From JBOHUC01 sp050733935 (GTDB taxonomy: Bacteria > Eisenbacteria > RBG-16-71-46 > DASYSL01), in the NCBI GenBank assembly GCA_050733935.1, contig JBOHUC010000031.1:1-53300 (forward strand): DNA of 53,300 bases, given 5' to 3'. The notes beneath the pieces were generated by a model, which worked only from the letters and a program-made list of their open reading frames with translations, made no database searches and was not told the origin of the DNA. Below, piece after piece: positions 7,899 through 16,094 of the stretch. How positions within the stretch are numbered: position 1 is the first letter of the stretch; the number at the start of each line of letters is the position of its first letter. The position numbers were made by a program, and so were the translations under genes.

Positions 7899-8096
7899 TC
7901 ACGATACGACGGTGAGTCGCAGTCCGTCGGCCGCGTTGTGCGCGCAGGGACAGATTTCGAGGGAATAGACGATCGCGGCGCGGATGCTCTCGAGCGCCTC
8001 TTCGCGGGAACGCCCGCGACCGGCGCAACCGGGAAAGTCATCGCATTGCGCGACGAATCCGCCGCCTTCCGTATTGATGCGAACCAGATGCTCCAC
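7899..8096 (-). CDS. HicB-like (UPF0150) protein without a HicA partner
   Basis: A 65-residue protein starting at a GTG at 8096. It has the HicB partial RNase-H-like fold: a strand HLVRINTEGGGFVAQCDDFPGCAGRGRSREEALESIRAAI. HicB proteins normally neutralise the mRNA-cleaving toxin HicA; no HicA-like ORF is adjacent on either side, and this copy lacks the usual C-terminal DNA-binding domain. Solitary HicB-like proteins of this length are common and their role is unclear. A TAGAAT box 6 nt before the GTG suggests a leaderless transcript. Upstream of the metallopeptidase gene. Confidence 0.75.
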   Translation of the reverse strand: MEHLVRINTEGGGFVAQCDDFPGCAGRGRSREEALESIRAAIVYSLEICPCAHNAADGLRLTVVS

Positions 8097-8128
8097 GCAT
8101 CCATTCTACATCCTTGGCTCCGGATCGG

Positions 8129-8158
8129 TTGCCCCCTGCGGGGAGCCCCCGCTATAGT
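8129..8158 (+). promoter_or_regulatory. Candidate promoter, leaderless type
   Basis: TTGCCC (8129-8134), 18 bp, TATAGT (8153-8158); the ATG at 8167 follows 8 nt later with no Shine-Dalgarno. Confidence 0.5.
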
Positions 8159-8166
8159 CGGCCGAG

Positions 8167-8580
8167 ATGAAGCCCACGCTCCGGCACTCGCTCTCGGCAC
8201 TGTCGCTCCTCGCGTTCCTTATGGCTTTTGGGGGGGCGAGCGGAGTCGTCAGTTCGTGGACTGCCGACTCGGGGTTCTCGCGCATGCCCCGCGTCGAGCT
8301 CGGAACCGAGTGCCACGCGAGTGCAACGTCCTTGGATTCAGCCACGCTCCTGCACGGCCCTGACCCGCAACAAGAACGTCAGGCTCGCGTCGCCGCCCTG
8401 CACGAGAACCAGCGCACGGCAACGGTGAGACAGCGGTGGGAGAACGATCGTCCCCTTTCACGCGTCTTCTCGCCGGACGCAAGTCTCGCTCCTTCTCCCC
8501 TCCTCCGTCCTCTGGCTGCTTCGGGCGCTGCACCCTCACCCGCTTCAGAAGGGCTTCTCGTCACACGCCTTCTCCTCTGA
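8167..8580 (+). CDS. Hypothetical exported protein
   Basis: A 137-residue ORF with a plausible signal peptide (MKPTLRHSLSALSLLAFLMAFGGASG). The rest is low in secondary-structure cues and rich in Ala, Ser, Arg and Pro; no family recognised. The start is supported by a well-placed promoter rather than a ribosome site. It precedes the antiporter gene by 100 bp on the same strand. The minus strand also stays open here, so it could be non-coding. Confidence 0.45.
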   Translation: MKPTLRHSLSALSLLAFLMAFGGASGVVSSWTADSGFSRMPRVELGTECHASATSLDSATLLHGPDPQQERQARVAALHENQRTATVRQRWENDRPLSRVFSPDASLAPSPLLRPLAASGAAPSPASEGLLVTRLLL

Positions 8581-8680
8581 GCTTCCCGCCTCTGGACCAA
8601 AGCGGAACGCACTCGCTGTCCACCGTCCGGGGTCGCTTCACTCCCTGACGCCCTGATTCTCCTGCTCGCCCGAGCGTGAC

Positions 8681-10780
8681 ATGCACGAAACCCACCAGCT
8701 GCTGACGACGTTCGCGATCGTGCTCGGAGTGGCCGCCGTCACCACGGTGGTGTTCCAGCGTCTGCGGCAGCCGGTCATCTTCGGCTACCTCCTGGCCGGG
8801 CTCGTCGTGGGGCCGCACATCCCGATCCCGCTCGTGGCCGACTCGGCCGTGGTGCAGGAGATGGCCGAGCTCGGCGTCGTCCTCCTCATGTTCTCGCTCG
8901 GCCTCGAGTTCTCGGTGAGTCGCCTCGCGCAGGTCGGCCTCCCCGCAGGCTTCGTCGCCATTCTCCAGAGCAGCCTCATGATGTCGCTCGGCTATGCGGT
9001 GAGCCGCGTTCTCGGATGGACGGCGCTCGAGAGCATCTACGGTGGTGCGGTGATCGCGATCTCGAGCACGACGATCATCGTCAAGGCGTTTCGCGAGCAG
9101 GGAGTCAAGGGACCGGTCGTCGACATCGTCTTCGGCGTCCTCATCGTCGAGGATTTGATCGCCATTCTCCTGCTTGCGATTCTCACTCCGATCTCGGCGG
9201 GGCGGGAGCTGTCGGCCGGCTCGCTCCTCGTCACCGTGACCCGGCTCATCGCTTTCCTGGCGGGGCTCCTGATCGTCGGGATGCTGCTCGTCCCGCGCAT
9301 GATCCGCATGGTGACGAAGCTCAACCGCCCCGAGACCACGCTCGTCGCGTGCGTGGGGCTGTGCTTCGCGTGCGCGTGGCTTGCCAACAGCCTCGGGTAC
9401 TCCGTGGCGCTGGGCGCATTCGTGGCGGGCGCGCTCGTTGCGGAATCGGGCGAGCACGTGACGATCGAGCGGCTGATCGAGCCGGTGCGGGACATCTTCG
9501 CCGCGATCTTCTTCGTCGCGGTCGGGATGCTCCTCGACCCGGTGCTCGTGGCCGAGCACTGGATCGCGGTCGTGTTGTTCACGATCCTCGTCGTGGTAGG
9601 GAAGGTGGTCTTCGTGGCCGTCAGCGTGTTCCTGACGGGCCGCGGAGTCCGCCTCGCTGCGCAGGCCGGAATGAGCCTCGCCCAGTTCGGGGAGTTCTCG
9701 TTCATTCTCGCCGGCGTGGCGGTGACGACCGGTGCGTCGGGGGCTTTTCTGTATCCCGTGGCGGTCGCCGTCTCGGCGGTGACGACGCTTCTCACTCCTT
9801 GGCTCATTCGGGCCGCGGATCCGGTCTCCACATACCTCGACCGCTCGTTGCCCCAGCGGCTCCAGACCTTCGTCGCGCTCTACGGTTCCTGGATCGAAAA
9901 CCTCGTCGCCCGCCCCGTTCTGCCGGCTGAGCAGAGTCGAGTGCGCCGGGCGTTCCGAGTTCTCCTGATCGATGCGGTGATCGTGCTCGCGATCGTCGTC
10001 GCAGGCTCTCTCGAGCTCGTGACGCTGAGCAACCTCCTCCACGCCCGAACCGGGATGTCCCTCCCCGTGGCCCGCGCCAGCGTGATCGGCCTCATGCTCG
10101 TGCTCGCGACGCCTTTCCTCATTGGAATCGCGCGCACGGCTGCGACGCTCGCCCAGACGTATGCGCTGCGGGCGCTTCCGGCGGCCGAGCCCGGAAAGGT
10201 GGACTTCGCGGCGGCTCCGCGGCGGGCGATGGCCGTGACGCTGCGCCTCGCCTTCGCGCTCGTCCTGGGCGCGCCGCTCGTCGCGATCACGCAGCCCCTC
10301 ATCCCGGCTCCGTACGGGCTCATCGCGCTCAGTGGAATTCTCCTCGTCATCGGATTCGCATTCTGGCAGAGCGCCGCTAACCTGCACGGACACACACGGG
10401 CATCGGCGGAGCTCATCGTGGCAGCGCTCTCGAAGCAGTCCGGCAGCGGTGGCGAGAAGGCGAAAAGGAAGGACGAGGCCGCGGAGCCCGCCACGGTCCA
10501 GACTCTCGAGACGATCTATCAGCTGATCCCGGGGCTCGGCACTCCAGTGCCGGTTCAAGTGGAGGCCGGGAGTCCTGTCGTGGGGAGGTCGCTGCGCTCT
10601 CTCGCGCTGCGCGCGCAGACCGGAGCCACGGTCCTTGCGATCCTCCGGGGAGATCAGGTCATCCTCGTTCCCGAGGACCAGGAGGCGCTTGCCGCGGGAG
10701 ATGTCCTCGCGCTGGCCGGTTCTCGCGATTCCCTCGAGGACGCAAAGCGATTCCTGAGGGAGGGGAAGGTCGCCTCATGA
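8681..10780 (+). CDS. CPA2-family cation:proton antiporter with C-terminal TrkA-C domain
   Basis: A 699-residue protein. Residues about 1-390 are the Na_H_exchanger domain of the KefB/YbaL group: HQLLTTFAIVLGVAAVTTVVFQRLRQP, FGYLLAGLVVGPH, ELGVVLLMFSLGLEFS, GGAVIAISSTTIIVKAF and LAQFGEFSFILAGVA. Residues about 420-580 add four further hydrophobic segments, and there is no Rossmann (TrkA-N) domain. Residues about 615-699 are a TrkA-C ligand-binding domain (VVGRSLRSLALRAQTGATVLAILRGDQVILVPEDQEALAAGDVLALAG). Likely exchanges K+ or Na+ for H+ across the inner membrane under control of a small ligand. Confidence 0.9.
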   Translation: MHETHQLLTTFAIVLGVAAVTTVVFQRLRQPVIFGYLLAGLVVGPHIPIPLVADSAVVQEMAELGVVLLMFSLGLEFSVSRLAQVGLPAGFVAILQSSLMMSLGYAVSRVLGWTALESIYGGAVIAISSTTIIVKAFREQGVKGPVVDIVFGVLIVEDLIAILLLAILTPISAGRELSAGSLLVTVTRLIAFLAGLLIVGMLLVPRMIRMVTKLNRPETTLVACVGLCFACAWLANSLGYSVALGAFVAGALVAESGEHVTIERLIEPVRDIFAAIFFVAVGMLLDPVLVAEHWIAVVLFTILVVVGKVVFVAVSVFLTGRGVRLAAQAGMSLAQFGEFSFILAGVAVTTGASGAFLYPVAVAVSAVTTLLTPWLIRAADPVSTYLDRSLPQRLQTFVALYGSWIENLVARPVLPAEQSRVRRAFRVLLIDAVIVLAIVVAGSLELVTLSNLLHARTGMSLPVARASVIGLMLVLATPFLIGIARTAATLAQTYALRALPAAEPGKVDFAAAPRRAMAVTLRLAFALVLGAPLVAITQPLIPAPYGLIALSGILLVIGFAFWQSAANLHGHTRASAELIVAALSKQSGSGGEKAKRKDEAAEPATVQTLETIYQLIPGLGTPVPVQVEAGSPVVGRSLRSLALRAQTGATVLAILRGDQVILVPEDQEALAAGDVLALAGSRDSLEDAKRFLREGKVAS

Positions 10781-10782
10781 GA

Positions 10783-10820
10783 GCGGTCGGTCGTGCCACG
10801 TCACCGGCTCGACCGACCGC
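10783..10820. terminator. Hairpin between convergent genes
   Basis: A perfect 11-bp stem (GCGGTCGGTCG at 10783-10793 with 10810-10820) and a 16-nt loop, between the antiporter stop and the S41 peptidase stop. No T-tract on either side, so it may act as a weak or bidirectional terminator. Confidence 0.55.
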
Positions 10821-10844
10821 ACGTTCACTCCGGAACAACACCGC

Positions 10845-12767
10845 TCAATCCAGAACCACCATCTGGCCGCCGGCCCGCTGGCCGGCCACATCGAGTTGAT
10901 AGAAGTACACGCCGGCCGGAGCCGTGCCCCCGACATCCGTCGTCCGATTCCACACGACGCGGTGCTCTCCTTCCGGCTTCTCCTCGTCGAGCAGCGTGCG
11001 GATGAGCCTGCCCGATGCGTCGTAGACCTTCATGCTGACGCGCGATCGAGCGGAGAGCTGCACACGAATCGTCGTGGCTGCACTGAACGGATTCGGCGTG
11101 TTCCTGTATACGACGAACGGGGCGGTGACCGGCGGTTCGTCCACTGAAACCAGGAACGAGTTGATCCAGGCCTTCGCCGCTTCGACCACCGTGTCGATCC
11201 CCTGCGCGACGTCATCGCGCTCGAACCAGACGGGATCGTCGACCGCGAACTCGTCGTGAGTCATGTACTCCGTGGGGTTGCTGACCAGATACGCTTCGGC
11301 TCTGGCGTAACGCGCGGTCCAGTCGGGAAACCCGACCGTATGCGTGACGGGCGCGTTGAACGCGGTCGAGGTCGACTTGCCGAAGAACCGGGCCCGGGGA
11401 TGGAACTTGAAGAGGTTCGCGACCTGATCCCCCGAGCTGATCGCACCCGGCCCCACGAGCACGGCGATGGGATGGTCATAGTACGTCCCGACGTCATCGC
11501 CATGAATCACATAGGAACTCGGCGGGCCGGAAGGTGAGTTGCAGAGCCCCAGGTGGTCGTCGATGGAGCATCGCTCGACGAATCCAATCGTCCACACTTC
11601 CTCGTCGTAGAGCAGCTCGAGCGCGTCGTACGAGAGAAACATGTTCCCGCCGTAGTTGGTTCGAAAGTCGACGATGAGCCCCTTCGTGTCGTAGTCCGTC
11701 ATCAAAGAATCGACGGCGTTGAAGAATTCGACTCCTGCATTCCCGGTCCACTCGCGCACGTAGATGTATCCAATCTGGGTCCCGTCGACGATTCCCCAGC
11801 TCACCTTGTCGCCGGCGCCGAGGTAGTTTGGCTTCTGCACGCCGGGCACGGGAAGTTGCTCCGTCCAGTCGTACTGGAAATTGAGGCCGATCAGAGGAGC
11901 GACGGACAGATGGACAGTGTCGCCGGTCGCGTACTTGACGACGTCGATCGTGCTGAACAAGTGCCAGTTGATGCCCGCACTCATGAGCATCGAGTGCGTC
12001 AAAGAAGAACTGGACGACCCCCACCACCACACACTTCCGATGGGCAGCTCGGCAGCCAACAGCTCCCGATAGAGCTGTTTCCACGGGATCCCTTCGTAGC
12101 CGAGAACGATATCCCCCGGCACGAGTCCCAGAGGGTGCGATGGGATGGCCTCGTAGACCAGGAGGGAGCTGTCCGGAAGAGGCGTGAGGCCGGCCGCGAA
12201 GTGCCGGTCGTCCCCCCAGTTTCCGATGTAGAAGAGCGGCACGCCCGGATCGGGGAACGTGAACAGGGTCACTCCCAAATCGGCAATCCTCGTGTGGGAC
12301 TCCTGAAGGGCCAAGCTCAGGTGGCCCATGATCGCGGCGAAGCGTCCGCGGCTCACGCCGCCTGCGATCTCCGGACGATAGCGATCGCGCAGAGCCGTCC
12401 AATCGACATCCAGATCCTGAAAGCAGGCGAATCTCTGATCGATCTGGATCCAGAAGTTGTCGAAGACCGACAGCATCTGCGGAACCGTGAGCGGACTCGG
12501 CCCCCACGTGGCATCGATGATCGGAGCCCAATCGGTTCCCAGGTAGCGATGCGGAGCGACCTCGCTCGCCGGTCGGGGTTTGAAGACCGACGCGGGCGGA
12601 TTCAGGAGCACCGGTCGTCCGTCGGGATACAGGAGGTCGGTGGGAGCGGGCACTTCTGCGTCTGCGGACCGTGCCTGCGAGACTGCACTTTGCGGAGTGA
12701 CCGAGGCGAGGATGAGGAGGGCGAGAAGCGAGGTCACGGGGACGAGACGCGGAGAGGGCAATTTCAT
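10845..12767 (-). CDS. Secreted S41-family (tail-specific/tricorn-type) peptidase with sorting domain
   Basis: A 640-residue exported protein. Signal peptide MKLPSPRLVPVTSLLALLILASVTPQSAVSQ; AGAGGTG lies 5 nt before the ATG. The middle (about 290-530) is an S41 core: IGYIYVREW, LIVDFRTNYGGNMFLS, then VLVGPGAISSGDQVANLFK with the presumed nucleophilic Ser, and RFFGKSTSTAFNAP. The last 95 residues are a FlgD/Por-type Ig-like domain (NTPNPFSAATTIRVQL, VYDASGRLIRTLLDE, APAGVYFYQLDVAG). S41 peptidases cut C-terminal tails of proteins; the sorting domain suggests surface or outer-membrane localisation. The usual PDZ domain is not obvious. Confidence 0.88.
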   Translation of the reverse strand: MKLPSPRLVPVTSLLALLILASVTPQSAVSQARSADAEVPAPTDLLYPDGRPVLLNPPASVFKPRPASEVAPHRYLGTDWAPIIDATWGPSPLTVPQMLSVFDNFWIQIDQRFACFQDLDVDWTALRDRYRPEIAGGVSRGRFAAIMGHLSLALQESHTRIADLGVTLFTFPDPGVPLFYIGNWGDDRHFAAGLTPLPDSSLLVYEAIPSHPLGLVPGDIVLGYEGIPWKQLYRELLAAELPIGSVWWWGSSSSSLTHSMLMSAGINWHLFSTIDVVKYATGDTVHLSVAPLIGLNFQYDWTEQLPVPGVQKPNYLGAGDKVSWGIVDGTQIGYIYVREWTGNAGVEFFNAVDSLMTDYDTKGLIVDFRTNYGGNMFLSYDALELLYDEEVWTIGFVERCSIDDHLGLCNSPSGPPSSYVIHGDDVGTYYDHPIAVLVGPGAISSGDQVANLFKFHPRARFFGKSTSTAFNAPVTHTVGFPDWTARYARAEAYLVSNPTEYMTHDEFAVDDPVWFERDDVAQGIDTVVEAAKAWINSFLVSVDEPPVTAPFVVYRNTPNPFSAATTIRVQLSARSRVSMKVYDASGRLIRTLLDEEKPEGEHRVVWNRTTDVGGTAPAGVYFYQLDVAGQRAGGQMVVLD

Positions 12768-13322
12768 GGTGCACCTCTACATCGGACGGAGGGAGGTGGG
12801 TGGGCCGCCGGTCTCCTTCGGGGCAGGAGCCTGTTAAGGACGTTCGCGGGGAGGCAGACATCGTCCGGACGTGGGCGGCCGGCCTGGGCCGCTGCGGGAT
12901 TCTACCTCTTGTCTGTTGGAACGACGACTTCAGAACAAGCGTTCGTTAGCCCGGTTCGCGCGACCACGGCTTCCGCCACACCTCGCGCTACGGGTTGCCG
13001 TGCGGCAAGTGATCCCGCTTCCAAGCCCGCTAACGGGCGCGAGTCGGACGCCTGCCCAACCCAGCCTGCGCATGAAGACTCTCTCGGCACAGAATATGCC
13101 ACTCGCGCTGGACCAGTTCGCTGCTTGCAAGCTCCTTGAGTCGGGGCTAGCGTTCACCCTCACGACCGCTTCACAGAACCTGCCTCTCATGCCTCTCCAA
13201 CGTAGTGGCCGTTTCTCCCTCCGCAGCTGGAGCGCCCTGGTCCCCCCTACCACTTCACACATAGCGGTTCCTTCGGCGACTCCCTCCTTCAGCCCCCCGC
13301 CCCCCACCGAGGAGGTCTTCCA
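12768..13322. other. Intergenic region between divergent secreted-protein genes
   Basis: A 555-bp spacer holding the promoters of both neighbours. I see no convincing ORF, RNA gene or repeat in it. A GAGGAGG ribosome site at its right end serves the hydrolase gene. Confidence 0.6.
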
Positions 13323-16010
13323 ATGCCGAATCACTGGATGTTTCCCGCAGGGCTCCGCGGCCGGGCGACGCGGATCGCTCTCCTTCCGCCCGCTCGAGTG
13401 CTGGCAGCTCTTCTGTCGACTCTGCTCTCTCCCGCTCTCGCTTTCAGCGCGAGCGTTCATCCGCTCTTCAGCCTGAGTTCTCTGGAGAGCTGTCCATTCC
13501 CCAGCGATCGGTTCACCTTGCCCGACCCCACTCAGATCACGGGGCTCCATGTCGCACTGCCGCAGCCGGATTGCGCCACGCGACCGTCGGATTGTAGCGA
13601 CCTGGACGTCCTCAACGAACTCGATGGATTCAACCTTCTTCCGCGGCTCTCGATCCCGTTCGATGGCCCGATCGATCCGACCACGGCCACGAGTCACAAC
13701 ATCTTCCTGGTGAATCTCGGAAGCACCTTGGGGGATGTCGATCCCTCCGGGCACGTGGTCGGCATCGACCAAGTCGTCTGGGATCCAACTCGTAAAACGT
13801 TGTATGTCGAGTCGGATGAGCTTCTGGAACAGCACACGCGTTACGTCCTGGTCGTCACCAAGGACTTGCGCGATCCAGAAGGCAAGGAAATCAAGGCCGG
13901 CCGGGAGTTTCTGCAATTCGCCGACGACACGAGAATTGCTTCCGCCGGCGATCCGGAACTGGACGCCTACCGTGCGTCCGTCCTGAACGCGCTGTCCGAG
14001 CTGGACTCACGCGGCATCGTTCCCCGAGGACAGGTGGTGGCGGCGAGCGTGTTCACGACTCTGAGCGTGTCCGCGAACCTCGAGAAGATGCGCGATGCGG
14101 TTCACTCGGCTACGCCCGCTCCCGCGGACTTCCTGCTCGGCACGGGCGGGTCGCGAACCGTTTTCCCGCGAAGTCTCGTGAACGTAATCGCGTTTGGCAG
14201 ACAAATGAGTACGAATCCGGCTGAACCTCTGAGCTTCGTCAACCTCGCTGGTGGCGCGATCGATGCAGTTCCTGGTGCAGTGGGGAGGATTGCATTCGGC
14301 CGGTTCACGTCTCCGGACTATCGGGTGCATCCCGGCGAGTTCATTCCTCAGGTGGGAACATTGACTGGGAACCCGGTGGCCCAGGGAAGCAGCGAAATCA
14401 CCTTCATGCTCTGGCTTCCCTCCGGTCCTGCGCCGGCCGCCGGCTATCCGGTCGCCATCTACGGTCACGGCGGCGGCACGAACAAGACAGCCAGTGGGCT
14501 CTTTGCAGCCAAACTCGCAGAGAGCGGAATCGCGACCATCGCGATCGATGGACCGGGCGTCGGATTCGGCTCGCTGAGTGTTTTCAGGTTGAGCTTGACC
14601 GATGGCACATCAGTGACTCTCCTCTCCGGCGGTCGGAGTCTCGATCAGAATGGCGATGGGCGCATTGTCGATGGAGAGGGGGCTGACCCAGCTCCTCCCA
14701 GAGCGATGCTGGGGAGTGGTCGTGGAGACTGGAATCGCCAACGGGCGATCGATCACATGCAGCTGGTTCGAGTCATCGAAGTTGGAATGGACGTGGACGG
14801 CGACGGGGTTGCCGACCTCGATCCATCCCGCATCTACTACTTCGGGCAGTCGGCGGGCGGCCGACAGGGCGCGATCTTCCTTGCCGTGGAGCCAAGTGTC
14901 CGCGCTGGCGTTCTCAACGTTCCCTCCAGCTCGGTCGATGATCGTTTGTCATCCGGGCGCAACAGCGTCGGTGTGGGTCTCCAGTCGAGGGTTCCGTCGC
15001 TCATCAACTCGCCGGGCGTCACCTCCGTGGATGGGATCGCGATCGGCGCACCGCGTTTCAACGAGAACCTGCCGCTCAGGGAAGGTGCTCCCTTTGGCGT
15101 CGTCCTCCAGGATGGATCCTCTCAGACGGTGCGCTCGCCGGTCGTGAACACCGTCGCAGGAGCGATCGAGATCCAGGAGGCGCTCGAAAGAGCCGAATGG
15201 GCCCATCAGCTGGCCAGCTCGCCCGCGTTTGCGTCCTATCTACGCCGCCGTCCGCTTGCTGGCGTGCCGGCGAAAGCCGTGATCGTTCAGTTCCCCTACG
15301 GCGATCGAGCCGTTGTCAATCCAGGGACCAGCTCACTCCTCCGCGCTGCCGAACTGGCCGACCGGGCCACGTTCTTTCGAACCGATCTGGCTTTCGAGAC
15401 GAACCCCACCCCGTTCCCGGGGAACCCGAACCTGTATCCCCATGCGTTCCTGCAGTTCTTCGCGAACGATGCGACCCTGAGCGCATACGGCCTGGCGGCC
15501 CAAGGGCAAATCGCGTCCTTCTTCGCCCTGGATGGCCCCGACCACATCCTTGATCCGTGGGACGCCACTCAGATCACTGATCCCGACCTCGACGGCCCGA
15601 TCTTCGAGGTGCCAATCGTTCCGCCGCTTCCAACGAGACTCAACTATCCACTCAGCGGATCCCTTGCGGCGCAGTCGATCGATCCTCCTTCCCTTCACGA
15701 CAACATCGAGCCGGCACAGCAAGCTCGCTGGTCCTTCTCTCTCGAACGTGCCGTGCCCAACCCGGTCGCAGGAGACGTTCAGATCCACTACACGCTCGCC
15801 GCTCCAACGAGCGCTCATCTGCGCGTCTATGACGTTGCGGGTCGCCTCGTGAAAGACCTCGTCGATGGACCCGAGACAGCGGGCCCGCACGATGTGGTCT
15901 GGGATGGCCGCACGGACGCCGGCCGGAAGGTTCCGGCCGGCATCTACTTCTATCGCCTCGACGCTGGCGGATGGCACGGCGAGAACAAGCTGATTGTTGT
16001 CGCCCCATAA
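13323..16010 (+). CDS. Large secreted alpha/beta hydrolase with Ca-loop motifs and sorting domain
   Basis: An 895-residue exported protein; GAGGAGG precedes the ATG. After a signal region (to about residue 43) comes an Ig-like N-terminal part (LPDPTQITGLHVALPQPDC, LSIPFDGPIDPTTAT) like those of bacterial lipase/virulence-factor N-termini. The hydrolase core has the oxyanion region VAIYGHGGGTNK near residue 378 and the nucleophile elbow YYFGQSAGGRQGA near residue 505. Two Ca-binding-type loops, DQNGDGRIVDGEG and DVDGDGVADLD, flank it. The final His may be in DGPDHILDPWD. The last 85 residues are a FlgD-type Ig domain (VYDVAGRLVKDLVDGP, PAGIYFYRLDAGGWH). Probably a surface esterase or lipase; the substrate is unknown. 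Confidence 0.85.
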   Translation: MPNHWMFPAGLRGRATRIALLPPARVLAALLSTLLSPALAFSASVHPLFSLSSLESCPFPSDRFTLPDPTQITGLHVALPQPDCATRPSDCSDLDVLNELDGFNLLPRLSIPFDGPIDPTTATSHNIFLVNLGSTLGDVDPSGHVVGIDQVVWDPTRKTLYVESDELLEQHTRYVLVVTKDLRDPEGKEIKAGREFLQFADDTRIASAGDPELDAYRASVLNALSELDSRGIVPRGQVVAASVFTTLSVSANLEKMRDAVHSATPAPADFLLGTGGSRTVFPRSLVNVIAFGRQMSTNPAEPLSFVNLAGGAIDAVPGAVGRIAFGRFTSPDYRVHPGEFIPQVGTLTGNPVAQGSSEITFMLWLPSGPAPAAGYPVAIYGHGGGTNKTASGLFAAKLAESGIATIAIDGPGVGFGSLSVFRLSLTDGTSVTLLSGGRSLDQNGDGRIVDGEGADPAPPRAMLGSGRGDWNRQRAIDHMQLVRVIEVGMDVDGDGVADLDPSRIYYFGQSAGGRQGAIFLAVEPSVRAGVLNVPSSSVDDRLSSGRNSVGVGLQSRVPSLINSPGVTSVDGIAIGAPRFNENLPLREGAPFGVVLQDGSSQTVRSPVVNTVAGAIEIQEALERAEWAHQLASSPAFASYLRRRPLAGVPAKAVIVQFPYGDRAVVNPGTSSLLRAAELADRATFFRTDLAFETNPTPFPGNPNLYPHAFLQFFANDATLSAYGLAAQGQIASFFALDGPDHILDPWDATQITDPDLDGPIFEVPIVPPLPTRLNYPLSGSLAAQSIDPPSLHDNIEPAQQARWSFSLERAVPNPVAGDVQIHYTLAAPTSAHLRVYDVAGRLVKDLVDGPETAGPHDVVWDGRTDAGRKVPAGIYFYRLDAGGWHGENKLIVVAP

Positions 16011-16031
16011 GAAGCCAGCAGGCAGGCAGTC

Positions 16032-16057
16032 GGAGCCCCGGCGATTGCCGGGGCTCC
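16032..16057. terminator. Strong hairpin terminator between convergent genes
   Basis: Perfect 11-bp stem GGAGCCCCGGC (16032-16042) with 16047-16057, loop GATT. It serves the hydrolase gene and possibly the CHAT gene. Its right arm and following bases (CCGGGGCTCCGCTTG) recur at the terminator of the truncated secreted gene near 51106. Confidence 0.7.
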
Positions 16058-16094
16058 GCTTGATTGACACTGCCTCTAGCCGAAGAGCGGGCGC

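Noticed and set aside
7878..8167. Search for a HicA toxin next to the HicB-like gene
   Set aside because: No short ORF with a HicA double-stranded-RNA-binding-like fold on either side; the HicB is solitary here.
8561..10558. Long antisense ORF of 665 codons opposite the CPA2 antiporter
   Set aside because: Asp/Glu/Arg/His-rich translation typical of the antisense frame of a hydrophobic high-GC gene; no domain, no ribosome site.
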